Below are positions 18,254 through 28,633 of a DNA stretch of 64,000 nucleotides, piece after piece. The position numbers were made by a program, and so were the translations under genes. Origin of the DNA: Mycobacterium sp. OTB74 (GTDB lineage Bacteria > Actinomycetota > Actinomycetes > Mycobacteriales > Mycobacteriaceae); the NCBI RefSeq assembly GCF_029892685.1, contig NZ_JARXVD010000002.1, forward strand, positions 124,001-188,000, read 5' to 3'. The notes below the pieces were generated by a model. It did no database searches. It saw only the letters and a program-made list of their open reading frames with translations, and was not told the origin of the DNA. Positions within the stretch are counted from its first letter, which is position 1. Each line of letters starts with the position of its first letter.

Positions 18254-19890
18254 CCGACAGCCCGGGCAGCGGCCCTCCCGGCTGCCCGCCCGGAGAAGAT
18301 GCACCCGCCCAGGAACGTGCCCTCCAGCGCCCGGTAACCGTGCACGCCACCACCACCGAAACCAGCCGCCTCGCCCGCCGCGTACAGCCCGTCGAGCACT
18401 GCGCCGTCCGCCGTCAGCACCCGCGAGTCAAGATCGGTGTGCAAGCCGCCCAAAGACTTTCGGGTCAGGATGTGCAGTTTCACGGCGATCATCGGCCCGG
18501 CCTTGGGTTCGGTCAGCCGATGCGGCGGGGCGATCCGGGCGATTCGGTCCGGCAGATAGGTACGGGCCGCGCGGTACGCGATGGTCTGACCGTCGCTGGT
18601 GAGCTTGCTGGTCATCTCGCGGTCCCGTGCAGCCACCTCGGCTTCCACGGTCGCGTAGTCCAGTGGCACTACATCGGGCACGTCGTTCATCGCGGACACC
18701 AAGTCCCGCAACGAGTTTGCCGTCACGAAGTCCACACCCTGGTCGACGAAAGCACGCACCGGGCCAGGCCCGCCATTTCGGCTGCGCGAGAGCACTTCTC
18801 GCACATTCTTGCCGGTGAGGTCGGGATTCTGCTCCTGACCGGACAACCCGAACTCCTTGGCGATAATGCTTTGGTCCAGCACGAACCACGTGTAGTCGTA
18901 ACCGGTTTGGCAGATGTACTCCAGCGTGCCCAAGGTGTCGTAGCCCGGGTACAGCGGGTCGGGCAATCGCTTACCGGTGGCATCCAGCCAAAGCGACGAC
19001 GGCCCGGGCAGGATGCGAATGCCGTGCAGCGGCCAGACCGGGTCGTAGTTGGTGATGCCTTCGGTGTAATGCCACATCCGGTCGCCGTTGATGACACTGG
19101 CGCCGGCGGCCTCGCTGATGCCGAGCATCCTTCCGTCCACGTGGGCCGGCACCCCGGACAACAATTGGCCTGGGACCCGGCCCATCCGCGCCGGCCAGTT
19201 CTTGCGCACCAAGTCGTGGTTGCCACCGATGCCGCCACTGGCGACGATCACCGCTTGGCTACGGAACTCGAACTCCCCCAACACGTTACGTGACGACGCT
19301 TCGCCCCGGGCAGCAGCTGACGGCTCCAGCACCGCGCCGCGGACGCCGGTCACGGCGCCGTTCTCGACGATGAGTTCATCAACGCGATGCCGATGCGCGA
19401 ACCTGACTTTGGCGTGCCCGACCACCCGTCGGGCGAAGACGTCGACCAACGCCGGACCTGTGCCCCAGGTGATGTGGAATCGGGGCAGCGAGTTGCCCGG
19501 CCCCCTGCCGTCCCACCCGCCGCGCTCGGCCCAGCCGACCAACGCGAAAGTCTGCAGTCGGCGCTCACGCAACCAACTGCGCTTCTCCCCTGCGGCGAAG
19601 TCCACGTAGGCGTGCGCCCACTGCCGGGGCCAGTGGTCCTCAGCACGGTCGAATCCGGCGGTGCGCAGCCAATCCTGCAGCGCCCGCTCGTAGCTGTCGC
19701 GAATGCCCATGCGCCGCTGTTCCGGGCTGTCGACGAAGAACAGACCGCCGAACGACCAGAACGCCTGGCCACCGATGTTGGCCTGGTTCTCCTGGTCGAC
19801 AATCAGCACCGACTTGCCACGTTCGAGCAATTCGGCCGCGGCCACAAGTCCGGCCAGACCCGCCCCGACGACAATGACGTCTGCGTCCAT
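18250..19890 (-). CDS. FAD-binding dehydrogenase, KstD/fumarate-reductase-like (Rv0785 type)
   Basis: 546 aa. The N-terminal dinucleotide motif VIVVGAGLAGLVAAAELLERGKSVLIVDQE binds FAD, and the C-terminal AGEAAGFGGGGVHGYRALEGTFLGG closes the site, as in flavoprotein subunits of the fumarate-reductase/3-ketosteroid dehydrogenase family. Substrate unknown; a steroid or ketone with an activated C-C bond is likely by family. ATG start at 19890. Confidence 0.85.
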   Translation of the reverse strand: MDADVIVVGAGLAGLVAAAELLERGKSVLIVDQENQANIGGQAFWSFGGLFFVDSPEQRRMGIRDSYERALQDWLRTAGFDRAEDHWPRQWAHAYVDFAAGEKRSWLRERRLQTFALVGWAERGGWDGRGPGNSLPRFHITWGTGPALVDVFARRVVGHAKVRFAHRHRVDELIVENGAVTGVRGAVLEPSAAARGEASSRNVLGEFEFRSQAVIVASGGIGGNHDLVRKNWPARMGRVPGQLLSGVPAHVDGRMLGISEAAGASVINGDRMWHYTEGITNYDPVWPLHGIRILPGPSSLWLDATGKRLPDPLYPGYDTLGTLEYICQTGYDYTWFVLDQSIIAKEFGLSGQEQNPDLTGKNVREVLSRSRNGGPGPVRAFVDQGVDFVTANSLRDLVSAMNDVPDVVPLDYATVEAEVAARDREMTSKLTSDGQTIAYRAARTYLPDRIARIAPPHRLTEPKAGPMIAVKLHILTRKSLGGLHTDLDSRVLTADGAVLDGLYAAGEAAGFGGGGVHGYRALEGTFLGGCIFSGRAAGRAAARAVG

Positions 19891-19938
19891 GGGGCAACCG
19901 TAGCCCGCCCTCGCGGTGAGCGAGTCATGTGCTCCGGG

Positions 19939-20643
19939 CTAAGCGGCGTCGGTCAGCACCGGGTAGGGCTGCCAGTGATAGGCCGCGGGAACGCAGCCGT
20001 GCATGAGGGCCAGGTCGATGGCGTCCAGCACGGCCTGTCGCGGCCCGGTACGGCGCAACTGACTGGCGGCCACTGCAATCCGCACCGTCCCGGAACGCCG
20101 GGCGGTACGTTCCGCGGCGAGCACCAGGGTGCGACACCACCACGGTTCGGTGAGGAAGCCTTCGCCGATACCCAGCACGCGGGCCCGCACCGAGGTCGCC
20201 CGCACCAGGTCAGTGATGACGCTGTCTCCGACCAGCAACCGGAATCCGTTGCGCGGCAATGCGGTAACAGTGCCCTGCGATACCGTCCAGCCCGGGGCCG
20301 CGAACAGTCGAGTACGGAGGCCGAGGTATTCCAGCACCCGGTCGGCACCCATCAGCCGCAGGTTGGCCTCGTGTGCGGGCAGGGCGGCGAACTCGCCGCG
20401 ACGCTTCTTGGTGGCAGCCTCGTCGAAACCGTGCAGCACCACAGCAGCTCCGGCGGCCCGGCGGGCGGTCAGCCACGCCACCGTGTCGGGGTCGCGGTCC
20501 AGCCGGTAGCCGCCCTTCAGCCGGGGCGCCACAAACAACGACGGCGGAATTTTCCGGGTTTCGAGTTCGGCGCACAGGTCGGCGACGTCACCCAGGGCGC
20601 GGCCCCGGATGCCGGAGATCGAGACGATCAGCTGCCCAGCCAT
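19939..20643 (-). CDS. DUF2334/polysaccharide-deacetylase-like protein (Rv0784 type)
   Basis: 234 aa from ATG 20643 (MAGQLIVSISGIRG; GTG 20649 is also possible). The pattern LCAELETRKIPPSLFVAPRL, VVLHGFDE and RLFAAPGWTVSQ resembles NodB-like deacetylases of the DUF2334 group, with His in LHGFDE as candidate metal ligand. It may deacetylate a sugar or a related amide. It lies 48 bp upstream of the FAD dehydrogenase on the same strand, so the two may share an operon. Confidence 0.7.
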   Translation of the reverse strand: MAGQLIVSISGIRGRALGDVADLCAELETRKIPPSLFVAPRLKGGYRLDRDPDTVAWLTARRAAGAAVVLHGFDEAATKKRRGEFAALPAHEANLRLMGADRVLEYLGLRTRLFAAPGWTVSQGTVTALPRNGFRLLVGDSVITDLVRATSVRARVLGIGEGFLTEPWWCRTLVLAAERTARRSGTVRIAVAASQLRRTGPRQAVLDAIDLALMHGCVPAAYHWQPYPVLTDAA

Positions 20644-20744
20644 GCTCACAGTGTGGCAACGTCAGGTGTCCCGCCGGTTGCCACCGCGTAGGTGGCAGCT
20701 GACCATTTGGGGCGGGTTGGACTCCACCGAGAACGCTTGTCCGC

Positions 20745-21296
20745 CTAGCCGGAGAACAAGATTCGAGCAATCCGTTCCGTGGTGTGAATGGGATCGGTGT
20801 CAGCGACTGCGCTATTGAGCGTCAGCAGCGCGAATCCGTGCACCAGCGACCACGCCGCCAGCGCCGCGCCTGACGGGTCGGCCTGCGCGCCCGGATCGGT
20901 CAGGGTGGCCACTCCCGCATTGAGTTCGGCCGCAGCCTCGGCCTCGGCGGCGCGCAGTGCCGGGTCCGCGGAGTCATAGAGCGCCTTGTCGAACATCACT
21001 TTGTAGTGGCCGGGATGGTCAAGCGCGAATCGGACGTAAGCCTTTGCCGCATCGATGAATTCGGGCTGGGCCTGACGTAGCGCTGCGGCCAGCGCAGTGA
21101 AGCCCTCGGCCGCCAATGCGGTGAACAGCCCGCGACGATCGGTGAAGTGGTGAGCCGGTGCGGCGTGTGACACCCCTGCCGAACGGGCCAGTTCACGCAG
21201 CGAGATGGCGTCGGCACCACGCTCAGCGACCTGGGTGGCGACCTCGGCCAGGATGACGGTCTTCAGGTCGCCGTGGTGGTAGTTCTGCTTGGCCAT
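20745..21296 (-). CDS. TetR-family regulator with WHG-type C-terminal domain
   Basis: 183 aa. The N-terminal HTH (ISLRELARSAGVSHAAPAHHFTDRRGLFTALAAEGF) is typical and the C-terminal half resembles the TetR_C WHG domain. It diverges from a DoxX-like gene, and the 85-bp gap has palindromic sites that fit a TetR operator. It most likely represses itself and the DoxX gene in response to a hydrophobic ligand. Confidence 0.88.
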   Translation of the reverse strand: MAKQNYHHGDLKTVILAEVATQVAERGADAISLRELARSAGVSHAAPAHHFTDRRGLFTALAAEGFTALAAALRQAQPEFIDAAKAYVRFALDHPGHYKVMFDKALYDSADPALRAAEAEAAAELNAGVATLTDPGAQADPSGAALAAWSLVHGFALLTLNSAVADTDPIHTTERIARILFSG

Positions 21297-21313
21297 TTAC
21301 CGATCCTAGCTCA

Positions 21314-21366
21314 CATCTTGACATTGGCTAGTTTTGGTTTAACCTTATCTTGTCACTGGCAAGATA
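21314..21366. promoter_or_regulatory. Candidate TetR operators in the DoxX/TetR gap
   Basis: TATCTTG-TCACTGG-CAAGATA at 21346-21366 is a perfect 7-bp dyad with a 7-bp centre. A degenerate copy, ATCTTGACATTGGCTAG at 21315-21331, repeats its left half 32 bp away and contains a -35-like TTGACA. Placement between divergent genes supports an operator for the adjacent TetR. Confidence 0.6.
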
Positions 21367-21381
21367 TCGGAGGTGTCGATC

Positions 21382-21828
21382 ATGGCCGTTCTTCTCGCTC
21401 TTGTTCTGGGTAGCCTCGCCGCCCGCGCGGTCGGCTGGCTCGGCGTGGCCTACGTCGACAACTGGCCCGCGGCTGTCGCGGTCGGCATGGCACTGATGTT
21501 CACCATGACCGGCATTGCGCACTTCACCCCGGGCATGCGCCGCGACATGATCGCCATCGTCCCGCCGCGGTTACCGTCCCCCGCAGCGCTGGTGACTGCC
21601 ACCGGGGTGCTGGAATTGCTCGGCGCGGCCGGGTTGTTGTTCCCGCCCACCCGGATCGCCGCCGCGATCTGCTTGTTCCTGCTGATGTTGGCGATGTTCC
21701 CGGCCAACGTATACGCGTCGCGGATGCCCGAACCGCCGGCATCCATGACGTCGAAGCTAAGCCTGCGTACCGCCCAGGAGGTCGTCTACCTGGCCGCTGC
21801 CGTATTTGTCGCGGTCTGCGGTGGCTAG
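21382..21828 (+). CDS. DoxX-like integral membrane protein
   Basis: 148 aa from ATG 21382, eight bases after GGAGG. Four hydrophobic helices fit the DoxX family, with the conserved FTMTGIAHFTPGMRRDMIAIVPP and TGVLELLGAAGLL. DoxX proteins often work in redox or thiol stress responses. The last 72 bp overlap the 3' end of the oppositely oriented ptrB, so both proteins are read from the same DNA there. Confidence 0.82.
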   Translation: MAVLLALVLGSLAARAVGWLGVAYVDNWPAAVAVGMALMFTMTGIAHFTPGMRRDMIAIVPPRLPSPAALVTATGVLELLGAAGLLFPPTRIAAAICLFLLMLAMFPANVYASRMPEPPASMTSKLSLRTAQEVVYLAAAVFVAVCGG

Positions 21829-23931
21829 CAGCCAGCTGTACTGGAACGCCACTTCCTTCCACCGCTCGTAGCGCCCACTGGTACCTCCATGCCCGGCGGC
21901 CATCTCGGTCTTGAGCATCACCGGATGGTCGTCGGTCTTGGTATAACGCAGGGCGGCAACCCATTTCGCCGGCTCGACGTACAGCACGCGAGTGTCGTTC
22001 AGCGAAGTCATCGCGAGGATTTGTGGGTAGTCCTGGGCAGCCACGTTCTCATACGGCGTGTAGGACTTCATGTAGTCGTAAACGTCTTTGTCCGCCAATG
22101 GGTTTCCCCATTCGTCCCATTCGGTCACGGTCAATGGCAGCGACGGATCCAGGATGGTGGTCAGCGCATCGACGAACGGCACCTGAGCCAGGATGCCGGC
22201 GAAAAGCTGCGGTGCCATGTTGGCCACAGCACCCATCAGCAGTCCACCGGCACTACCGCCCAGCGCCACCAGATTCTCCGGGAGGGTCACCCCGGTGGCA
22301 ACCAAATGCTCACCGGCAGTGATGAAGTCGGTGAAGGTGTTCTTCTTCTCCAGCAGCTTTCCATGCTCGTACCACCCACGGCCCATCTCGCCGCCACCTC
22401 GCACATGGGCAATGACGAACACCATGCCGCGGTCCAGCAGTGACAGCCTGGCAATCGAGAACCGTGGGTCCTCGCAGGACTCATAGGCTCCGTAGCCATA
22501 CAACAGTGCCGGAGCCGGCAGTACCACGTCGGCCCGGTGGATGACGGAAAGCGGCACCTTGGTGCCATCGGCAGCCTCCGCCCATTCCCGCCGCTCGACA
22601 TAATCCTGCGGGCGGTAATCGCCCAGAACCGGCTGTTCCCGCAACAGGATTCGCTCACCTGTCGCCAGGTCGATGTCATAGATCCGTACCGGAATCACGA
22701 ACGACGTCGCACCGACCCGCAGCCGTGGCGATGACCAGTTCGGATTGCCGGACATGCCCACCGACATCAGCTCTGAGTCGAAAGTGATGTCCTGCAGCTC
22801 ACCGTAGTTCCCATTGGAGTCCAACGGCCACAGCTGAATTCGGGGCAGCGCCTGACTCCGGTAGCTGACCACCAGGCGATCTTCGAATGCGTCGACCCCG
22901 TCGAGACGAACATCGTCGCGATGCTCGACCAGGGTACGGAAGTTCGTCGGATCGGACACTGGTGCCTCGACCAGCGTGAAGTTCTCTGCGCCGTCATTGT
23001 GCAGAATCAGGAACCTGTCCTCGCCCCGGATCACCGCATGCTCGACCGAGTACTCCACATTATCCTTGCGCGGCAACACAATTGCGAAGCCGGTCTCCGG
23101 ATCGGATGCGTCGCCGTACCGCACCTCGGTGGTGACGGCGCTGCCTGCCGCGATGAACACGTACTTGTCGCTGCGGGTGCGACCAACCCCGACCCAGAAC
23201 CGCTCGTCGGACTCGTGGTGCACCTTCTCACCCGGTAAGCCAGAACCCAGCCGGTGCCGCCACACGGTGTCCGGGCGCCAGGCATCGTCGACCGTGACGT
23301 AGTAGAGCGTCTTGTTGTCCGCGGCCCAGGTGGCGCCGCCGCCGATGCCCTCGATCTGATCCGGGTACAGCTCGCCGGTGCGTAAGTCCTTGAACCTCAG
23401 CGTGTATCGCTCGTCACCGACGGTGTCGACCGAGAAGGCCAGGATGTTCGCATCGACGCTGACCGTGGCTGCACCCAGGCTGAAGAAGTCGTGACCCTCG
23501 GCTTCCACGTTCTCGTCGAGCAACACCTGCTCGCCGGGCACCTCGGTGTTCTCATCAAGTTGAGGGGGTGTCCAGTCGTCGGGGTCGCTGATAGGGCACC
23601 GGCAGTGCACACCGTACTGCTTGCCCTCGAAGCTACGGGCGTAGTACCACCAGTCGCCGCGACGGCTGGGCACCGACAGGTCGGTCTCCTTGGTACGGGC
23701 TTTGATCTCATCGAAGATTTTCTGCCGCAACGGTTCCAGTGGTGCGGTGATCTCTTCGGTGTATGAGTTCTCGGCCTTCAGGTAGGCGGTCACATCGGGG
23801 TCGGTTTTATCCCGCATCCACTCATAGGGGTCGACGAACACGTCGCCGTGGTGTTCCCGCTTCGAGTCGACCCGCTTCGCGATCGGGGGGGCGCACACGG
23901 GCCGTTGATTCGCTCGGCGAGCCTCGCTCAT
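21757..23931 (-). CDS. ptrB: Oligopeptidase B (protease II, S9A)
   Basis: 724 aa, full length. The N-terminal beta-propeller (about 70-420) is followed by an alpha/beta hydrolase domain with the nucleophile in [10 protein letters not shown] (about residue 560) and the catalytic His in [11 protein letters not shown] near the end. It cleaves short peptides after Arg or Lys. The ATG overlaps the purC stop (ATGA at 23928-23931). In M. tuberculosis the corresponding genes are annotated as two parts (ptrBa/ptrBb); here the frame is intact. Confidence 0.94.
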   Translation of the reverse strand: MSEARRANQRPVCAPPIAKRVDSKREHHGDVFVDPYEWMRDKTDPDVTAYLKAENSYTEEITAPLEPLRQKIFDEIKARTKETDLSVPSRRGDWWYYARSFEGKQYGVHCRCPISDPDDWTPPQLDENTEVPGEQVLLDENVEAEGHDFFSLGAATVSVDANILAFSVDTVGDERYTLRFKDLRTGELYPDQIEGIGGGATWAADNKTLYYVTVDDAWRPDTVWRHRLGSGLPGEKVHHESDERFWVGVGRTRSDKYVFIAAGSAVTTEVRYGDASDPETGFAIVLPRKDNVEYSVEHAVIRGEDRFLILHNDGAENFTLVEAPVSDPTNFRTLVEHRDDVRLDGVDAFEDRLVVSYRSQALPRIQLWPLDSNGNYGELQDITFDSELMSVGMSGNPNWSSPRLRVGATSFVIPVRIYDIDLATGERILLREQPVLGDYRPQDYVERREWAEAADGTKVPLSVIHRADVVLPAPALLYGYGAYESCEDPRFSIARLSLLDRGMVFVIAHVRGGGEMGRGWYEHGKLLEKKNTFTDFITAGEHLVATGVTLPENLVALGGSAGGLLMGAVANMAPQLFAGILAQVPFVDALTTILDPSLPLTVTEWDEWGNPLADKDVYDYMKSYTPYENVAAQDYPQILAMTSLNDTRVLYVEPAKWVAALRYTKTDDHPVMLKTEMAAGHGGTSGRYERWKEVAFQYSWLLATADRDKYGSGQVDDLLGGTQA

Positions 23932-24827
23932 GCGCCGACCCAGTCGGAGAACTGCAGGCCTGAAATACGTTCGTACGCTTCGATATAGCGGTCGCGAGTA
24001 GCCGTGATGATGTCGGCGGGCAGCGCCGGCGGCGGGGTGTCGCCGTGCCGGTCCCAGCCGGATTCCGGTCCGGTCAGCCAGTTGCGGACAAACTGCTTGT
24101 CGAAGCTCGGCTGCACCACCCCTTCGACATAGGTGTCGGCCGGCCAGTACCGCGACGAGTCCGGCGTCAGCACCTCGTCGGCCAGCACCAGCTGACCCGC
24201 GGCGTCGACACCGAACTCGAACTTGGTGTCCGCCAAGATGATCCCTTTCGTCGAAGCATGCGCAGCTGCGGCGCTGTAGATCGTCAGCGTGGCGTCGCGC
24301 AGCTGAGCGGCCCGCTCCACGCCGACCAGCTTCTCGGTGGCCGCAAGACTGATGTTCTCGTCATGCTCGCCGATCTCGGCCTTGGTCGCCGGGGTGTAGA
24401 GCGGCTCGGCGAACCTACTGGCCTCCGTGAGCCCGTCCGGCAGCTCGATGCCGCAGACTTGGCCGGTCTTGCGGTAGTCGATCAGCCCCGAACCGGTCAG
24501 GTAGCCGCGGGCCACGCACTCGACCGGCATCATCTCCAGCCGCCGCACCACCAACGCACGCCCCAAGACCTCTTCCGGGATGCGGAGGTCGTCAGCTGGG
24601 CCCGCCAGATGGTTGGCTGCGCCGACCGCCCCGGCCAAGTAGTCGAAGAAAAAGACGCTCATTGCGGTCAGCACCCGGCCCTTGTCCGGGATGGTGGTGT
24701 CCAGCACGTAGTCGAACGCCGAGATTCGGTCGGAGGCGACGAACAGCAGGTTGTCGTCATCGATGCGATACAGGTCACGGACCTTGCCGCTGGTCAGATG
24801 CCGGTAATCGGCCAGAGCTGGGCGCAT
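23928..24827 (-). CDS. purC: SAICAR synthetase
   Basis: 299 aa from ATG 24827 ([20 protein letters not shown]), the start conserved in mycobacteria. SAICAR-synthetase signatures LPVEC-like ([16 protein letters not shown]) and ADTKFEFG are clear. It couples CAIR with aspartate using ATP. It overlaps ptrB downstream and starts only 21 bp from the divergent membrane protein gene, so their promoters must overlap or lie inside the coding regions. Confidence 0.96.
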   Translation of the reverse strand: MRPALADYRHLTSGKVRDLYRIDDDNLLFVASDRISAFDYVLDTTIPDKGRVLTAMSVFFFDYLAGAVGAANHLAGPADDLRIPEEVLGRALVVRRLEMMPVECVARGYLTGSGLIDYRKTGQVCGIELPDGLTEASRFAEPLYTPATKAEIGEHDENISLAATEKLVGVERAAQLRDATLTIYSAAAAHASTKGIILADTKFEFGVDAAGQLVLADEVLTPDSSRYWPADTYVEGVVQPSFDKQFVRNWLTGPESGWDRHGDTPPPALPADIITATRDRYIEAYERISGLQFSDWVGA

Positions 24828-24848
24828 CGGCACAGACTATCTGTTGGG

Positions 24849-25508
24849 ATGGCCAGTATGAGTTCGCGCTATGTGCCCTACGCCCGGTCGCCGGGCCGGC
24901 TGTTCGCCCAGCTGACCAGCGACCTCGCAGTAATGCTGTGGTTCGTGATCTGGATCTCGGTCGGCCTCGCGGTGCACAGCGCGATAGCGACCATCGCCGA
25001 TGTGGGGCGACAGTTCCACGACGGCGCGGGCGGTGTGGCCCACAACTTGGCCTCGGCCGGCCACAGTGCGGACAGCATCCCGTTGATCGGCAGCTCGCTC
25101 GGGGCTCCGCTGCGCTCGGCCAGCAGTGCGGCAACCGACATCGCGAGCGCCGGTGACAACCTCAACAGCACCGCGAGCTGGCTGGCCTGGGTGCTGGCAC
25201 TGGCGGTGGCGCTGCCGCCGATCCTCGCGGTGGCAATGCCGTGGCTGGTGCTACGGATCCGGTTCTTCCGGCGCAAGTGGACCGCAGTCACATTGGCGTC
25301 GACCGACGCGGGCGAACAGTTGCTCGCCTTGCGTGCGCTCGCCAACCGACCACTGGCCAAACTCACCGAGGTCTCCGACGATCCGGTGACCGCCTGGCGT
25401 TCGCACGACACAATCGCGATCCGCAAACTGGCCGCGCTGGAGTTGCGATCCGCCGGCCTGCGCCCGGCCCGGCCGAAGCGGCAGCCGCTGCAATCGCCAG
25501 CGGACTGA
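24849..25508 (+). CDS. Conserved membrane protein (Rv0779c type)
   Basis: 219 aa from ATG 24849 (ATG 24858 also possible). Two hydrophobic helices at about 24-48 and 112-140 flank an extracytoplasmic, Ala/Ser-rich segment; the C-terminal 70 residues are basic and cytosolic. I recognise no enzymatic motif. It diverges from purC with a 21-bp gap. Confidence 0.75.
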   Translation: MASMSSRYVPYARSPGRLFAQLTSDLAVMLWFVIWISVGLAVHSAIATIADVGRQFHDGAGGVAHNLASAGHSADSIPLIGSSLGAPLRSASSAATDIASAGDNLNSTASWLAWVLALAVALPPILAVAMPWLVLRIRFFRRKWTAVTLASTDAGEQLLALRALANRPLAKLTEVSDDPVTAWRSHDTIAIRKLAALELRSAGLRPARPKRQPLQSPAD

Positions 25509-25654
25509 CGACTCAGCCAAGCTCGCTATTGCCTGGCACCTCAGTCGCTGCTTCACTGGTAGCGCTTTGGTTAGCTTTTCGCGGAGCCAACGGCCCCGCG
25601 AATCACGTCGCAACCAATGCTGCTCCCCCCTGCTTGATGTCGGGAAAGGCAACC

Positions 25655-26518
25655 ATGGCAGAGAAGCTCAAACCGTACTTCGCTGATGTCCAAGCGCACT
25701 ACGACCTGTCGGACGACTTCTTCCGGCTGTTCCTGGACCCCAGCCAGACGTACAGCTGCGCGTTTTTCGAGCGCGACGACATGACTCTCGAAGAAGCCCA
25801 GATGGCGAAGATCGACTTGGCGCTGGGCAAGCTGGGCCTGACCCCCGGTATGACGCTGCTCGACATCGGCTGCGGTTGGGGCGCGGCGATGAAACGGGCC
25901 GTTGAGAACTACGACGTCAACGTCGTCGGTCTGACGCTTTCGAAGAACCAGGCCGGGCACGTCGAGCAACTGCTGAACGGTATGAACACCACCCGTTCCC
26001 GTCGCGTGTTGCTGGAGGGCTGGGAGCAGTACCACGAACCGGCCGACCGGATCGTGTCCATCGGTGCCTTCGAGCACTTCGGCCACGACCGCTATCCGGC
26101 GTTCTTTCAGATGGCCTATGACGCGCTGCCCGAAGACGGCGTGATGCTCCTCCACACCATCTGTGGCATGGACCCCCGCAACGCCAAAGAACTCGGCATC
26201 CCGCTGACGTTCGAGTTGGCGAGGTTCATCAAGTTCATCGTGACCGAGATCTTCCCGGGTGGACGGCTGCCGTCGACCCCGATGGTCTGCCACCACGCCA
26301 CCGCAGCCGGATTCCGGGTGACCCGGGTCCAATCGCTGCAACTGCACTATGCGAAGACACTGGACCTGTGGGCCGAGGCGCTGGAAGCGCACCGTGACGA
26401 GGCGATCGCACTGCAATCGCAGGAGGTCTACGACCGCTATATGAAATATCTGACCGGCTGCGCCAAAAAGTTCCGCCTGCGCCAAGTCGACGTCAACCAA
26501 TTCACCCTGGAGAAGTAG
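25655..26518 (+). CDS. Cyclopropane/methoxy mycolic acid synthase family methyltransferase
   Basis: 287 aa from ATG 25655, behind GGGAAAGG. The SAM site [31 protein letters not shown], the acyl-site patch [11 protein letters not shown] and [13 protein letters not shown] are all family signatures. The C-terminus [23 protein letters not shown] resembles MmaA-type enzymes. It should methylate or cyclopropanate a double bond in a meromycolate or other lipid. The exact product cannot be read from sequence. It is followed 10 bp on by a paralogue. Confidence 0.9.
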   Translation: MAEKLKPYFADVQAHYDLSDDFFRLFLDPSQTYSCAFFERDDMTLEEAQMAKIDLALGKLGLTPGMTLLDIGCGWGAAMKRAVENYDVNVVGLTLSKNQAGHVEQLLNGMNTTRSRRVLLEGWEQYHEPADRIVSIGAFEHFGHDRYPAFFQMAYDALPEDGVMLLHTICGMDPRNAKELGIPLTFELARFIKFIVTEIFPGGRLPSTPMVCHHATAAGFRVTRVQSLQLHYAKTLDLWAEALEAHRDEAIALQSQEVYDRYMKYLTGCAKKFRLRQVDVNQFTLEK

Positions 26519-26528
26519 GCAGCGCTTC

Positions 26529-27413
26529 ATGTCAACTGGTTCCCATGAAGCGCTGAGCCCTCACTTCGAAGATGTCCAAGCACATTACGACTTGTCAGAC
26601 GATTTCTTCGCCCTCTTCCAAGACCCCTCCCGCACATACAGCTGCGCCTATTTCGAACCCGCCACCCTGAGCTTGGAACATGCGCAGATCGCCAAGATCG
26701 ACCTCAACCTCGACAAGCTCGACCTCAAACCGGGTATGACGCTGCTGGACATCGGCTGCGGGTGGGGCGCCACCGCCAAACGGGCCGTCGAGAAGTACGA
26801 CGTCAACGTCATCGGGCTGACGCTGTCGAAGAACCAGCAGGCCTTCACTCAGCAGCTCCTCGACGGCATCGACACCAATCGGACCCATCGGGTGCTGCTG
26901 CACGGCTGGGAAGAGTTCACCCAACCCGTCGACCGGATCGTGTCCATCGAGGCTTTCGAGCACTTCGGTTTCGACCGTTATCCGGATTTCTTCAAGAACT
27001 GTTTCGAGATTCTGCCGGACGACGGCCGCATGACCATTCAGAGCAGCGTCGGCTACCACCCCTACGACTTGCACGCTGACGGTAAGAAGTTAACCTTCGA
27101 GACTGCGCGATTCATCAAATTCATGATCACCGAAATCTTCCCGGGTGGGCGCATTCCGACGACGAAGATGATGATCGAGCACGGTGAACAAGCCGGATTC
27201 GATGTCCCCGAGGCGTTGTCACTGCGGCCGCACTACATCCGGACTTTAAACACCTGGGGCAACGCGCTGGAGGCCAACCACGACAAGGCCGTCGAGGTCC
27301 AATCGGAGCAGGTCTACCAGCGCTTCATGAAATACCTTCGCGGCTGCGAACGCTATTTCACCCAAGGCATCCTCGACGTCACTCTCGCGACGTATCGCAA
27401 GCAGGCAGCCTAG
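26529..27413 (+). CDS. Second CMAS-family methyltransferase (tandem paralogue)
   Basis: 294 aa. Same fold and motifs as its neighbour ([53 protein letters not shown]) but with a divergent C-terminus ([21 protein letters not shown]) and a different lid ([18 protein letters not shown]). The two are co-transcribed and probably act in sequence or on different lipid positions. The pair is not at this place in M. tuberculosis as far as I recall. The TAG stop shares CTAG with cyp126. Confidence 0.9.
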   Translation: MSTGSHEALSPHFEDVQAHYDLSDDFFALFQDPSRTYSCAYFEPATLSLEHAQIAKIDLNLDKLDLKPGMTLLDIGCGWGATAKRAVEKYDVNVIGLTLSKNQQAFTQQLLDGIDTNRTHRVLLHGWEEFTQPVDRIVSIEAFEHFGFDRYPDFFKNCFEILPDDGRMTIQSSVGYHPYDLHADGKKLTFETARFIKFMITEIFPGGRIPTTKMMIEHGEQAGFDVPEALSLRPHYIRTLNTWGNALEANHDKAVEVQSEQVYQRFMKYLRGCERYFTQGILDVTLATYRKQAA

Positions 27414-28633
27414 CGGCCGGACAGGGCGACCATCAGGTGCCGAAGCCCGGTGTGCCGGTTGCTGCGGGTCCACTCGGGCGGGGCGGTCACCTGCACATCG
27501 GAGAACCGGGTCAGCAACTCCTCGAACAGCACCCGCAGCTCCAGCCGGGCCAGATTGGCGCCCAAGCAGTAGTGCACGCCCTGACCGAAGCCCAAGTGCG
27601 GGTTGGGTTTACGGGTCACATCGAATTCGCCCGCACGGTCGAAGACCAGCTCGTCTCGGTTCGCCGAGCCCTCCCACACCACGACCTTCTGCCCTGCCTC
27701 GATATCGCAACCGCCGAGCGACACAGCCCGCGTCGCGGTGCGGCGCTTGGACGGCGACGGCGACGTCCAACGCACCATCTCCTCGATCGCCGTCGGCAGC
27801 AAAGAGGGATCAGAAAGCAGTGACGCCAATTGAGATAGGTTGTCGCACAACGCCAATAGCCCGCCCGCAACCGAATTGCGGGTGGTCTCGGCACCTGCGC
27901 TGAACAACAGGTTGAAGAACAGGTACACCTCGATGTCCGATACACCCTCGGCGTTGGCCACCACCGACAGCAAGTCGTCGGTGGGGTGCTGTCGCTTGGA
28001 CGCGATCAACTCCATGCCGAAGGTGTACATCCGCGAACTGGCTTCCTCGACGGACAGCTTGGTGATGGAGGCCTTCTTCGAACCACCGAAGTCGAAGCTC
28101 GGCTCGATCGCCTCGAACAACCAATGCCGTTGCGACTCAGGGATACCCATCAGAATGCAGATCATCTGCATGGGCAGCTCGGCGGCCACGTCCACCAGGA
28201 AGTCGAAGGGAACCCCGGGCACCACCGCATCGAGCAGCGCCGACGTCCGCACCCGCAGGTCATCCTCGACCCGCGCGATCATCCGCGGCGTCAGTCCGGA
28301 CGACACCAGCCGTCGGATCTCCGAATGCCGCGGGTCGTCCATCATGTTGAGCACCTGCCCCGCGATGGACAGGTCCTGAATCAGCGTTCCGCCGAACGGT
28401 CGCGAGCCGCCGGTCACCGACGAGAAGGTCACCGGATCACGCAGCACCGCAAGGGTTTCCGCATGGGTGGCCACCGACCAGAAGCCTTCGCCGTCCGGGG
28501 TGTTCTCGGTGGGCTCATGCCAGCAGACTGGCGCCTCCGCCCGGTGCAGGGCGAACAGTTCGTGAGGGAAGCCGGACGCAAAATTGTCGAGGTCGGTCAG
28601 GTCGATCCCGGCCAGACTCCCCGCCAACGTCAC
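27410..28633 (-). CDS. cyp126: Cytochrome P450 CYP126
   Basis: 407 aa. The heme loop [20 protein letters not shown] carries the thiolate Cys, and the I-helix oxygen motif is [11 protein letters not shown]. Identity as CYP126 comes from its place directly after purB and the general match. Start GTG overlaps the purB stop (GTGA at 28630-28633), so it is translated with purB. The natural substrate of CYP126 is not established. Confidence 0.88.
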   Translation of the reverse strand: MTLAGSLAGIDLTDLDNFASGFPHELFALHRAEAPVCWHEPTENTPDGEGFWSVATHAETLAVLRDPVTFSSVTGGSRPFGGTLIQDLSIAGQVLNMMDDPRHSEIRRLVSSGLTPRMIARVEDDLRVRTSALLDAVVPGVPFDFLVDVAAELPMQMICILMGIPESQRHWLFEAIEPSFDFGGSKKASITKLSVEEASSRMYTFGMELIASKRQHPTDDLLSVVANAEGVSDIEVYLFFNLLFSAGAETTRNSVAGGLLALCDNLSQLASLLSDPSLLPTAIEEMVRWTSPSPSKRRTATRAVSLGGCDIEAGQKVVVWEGSANRDELVFDRAGEFDVTRKPNPHLGFGQGVHYCLGANLARLELRVLFEELLTRFSDVQVTAPPEWTRSNRHTGLRHLMVALSGR

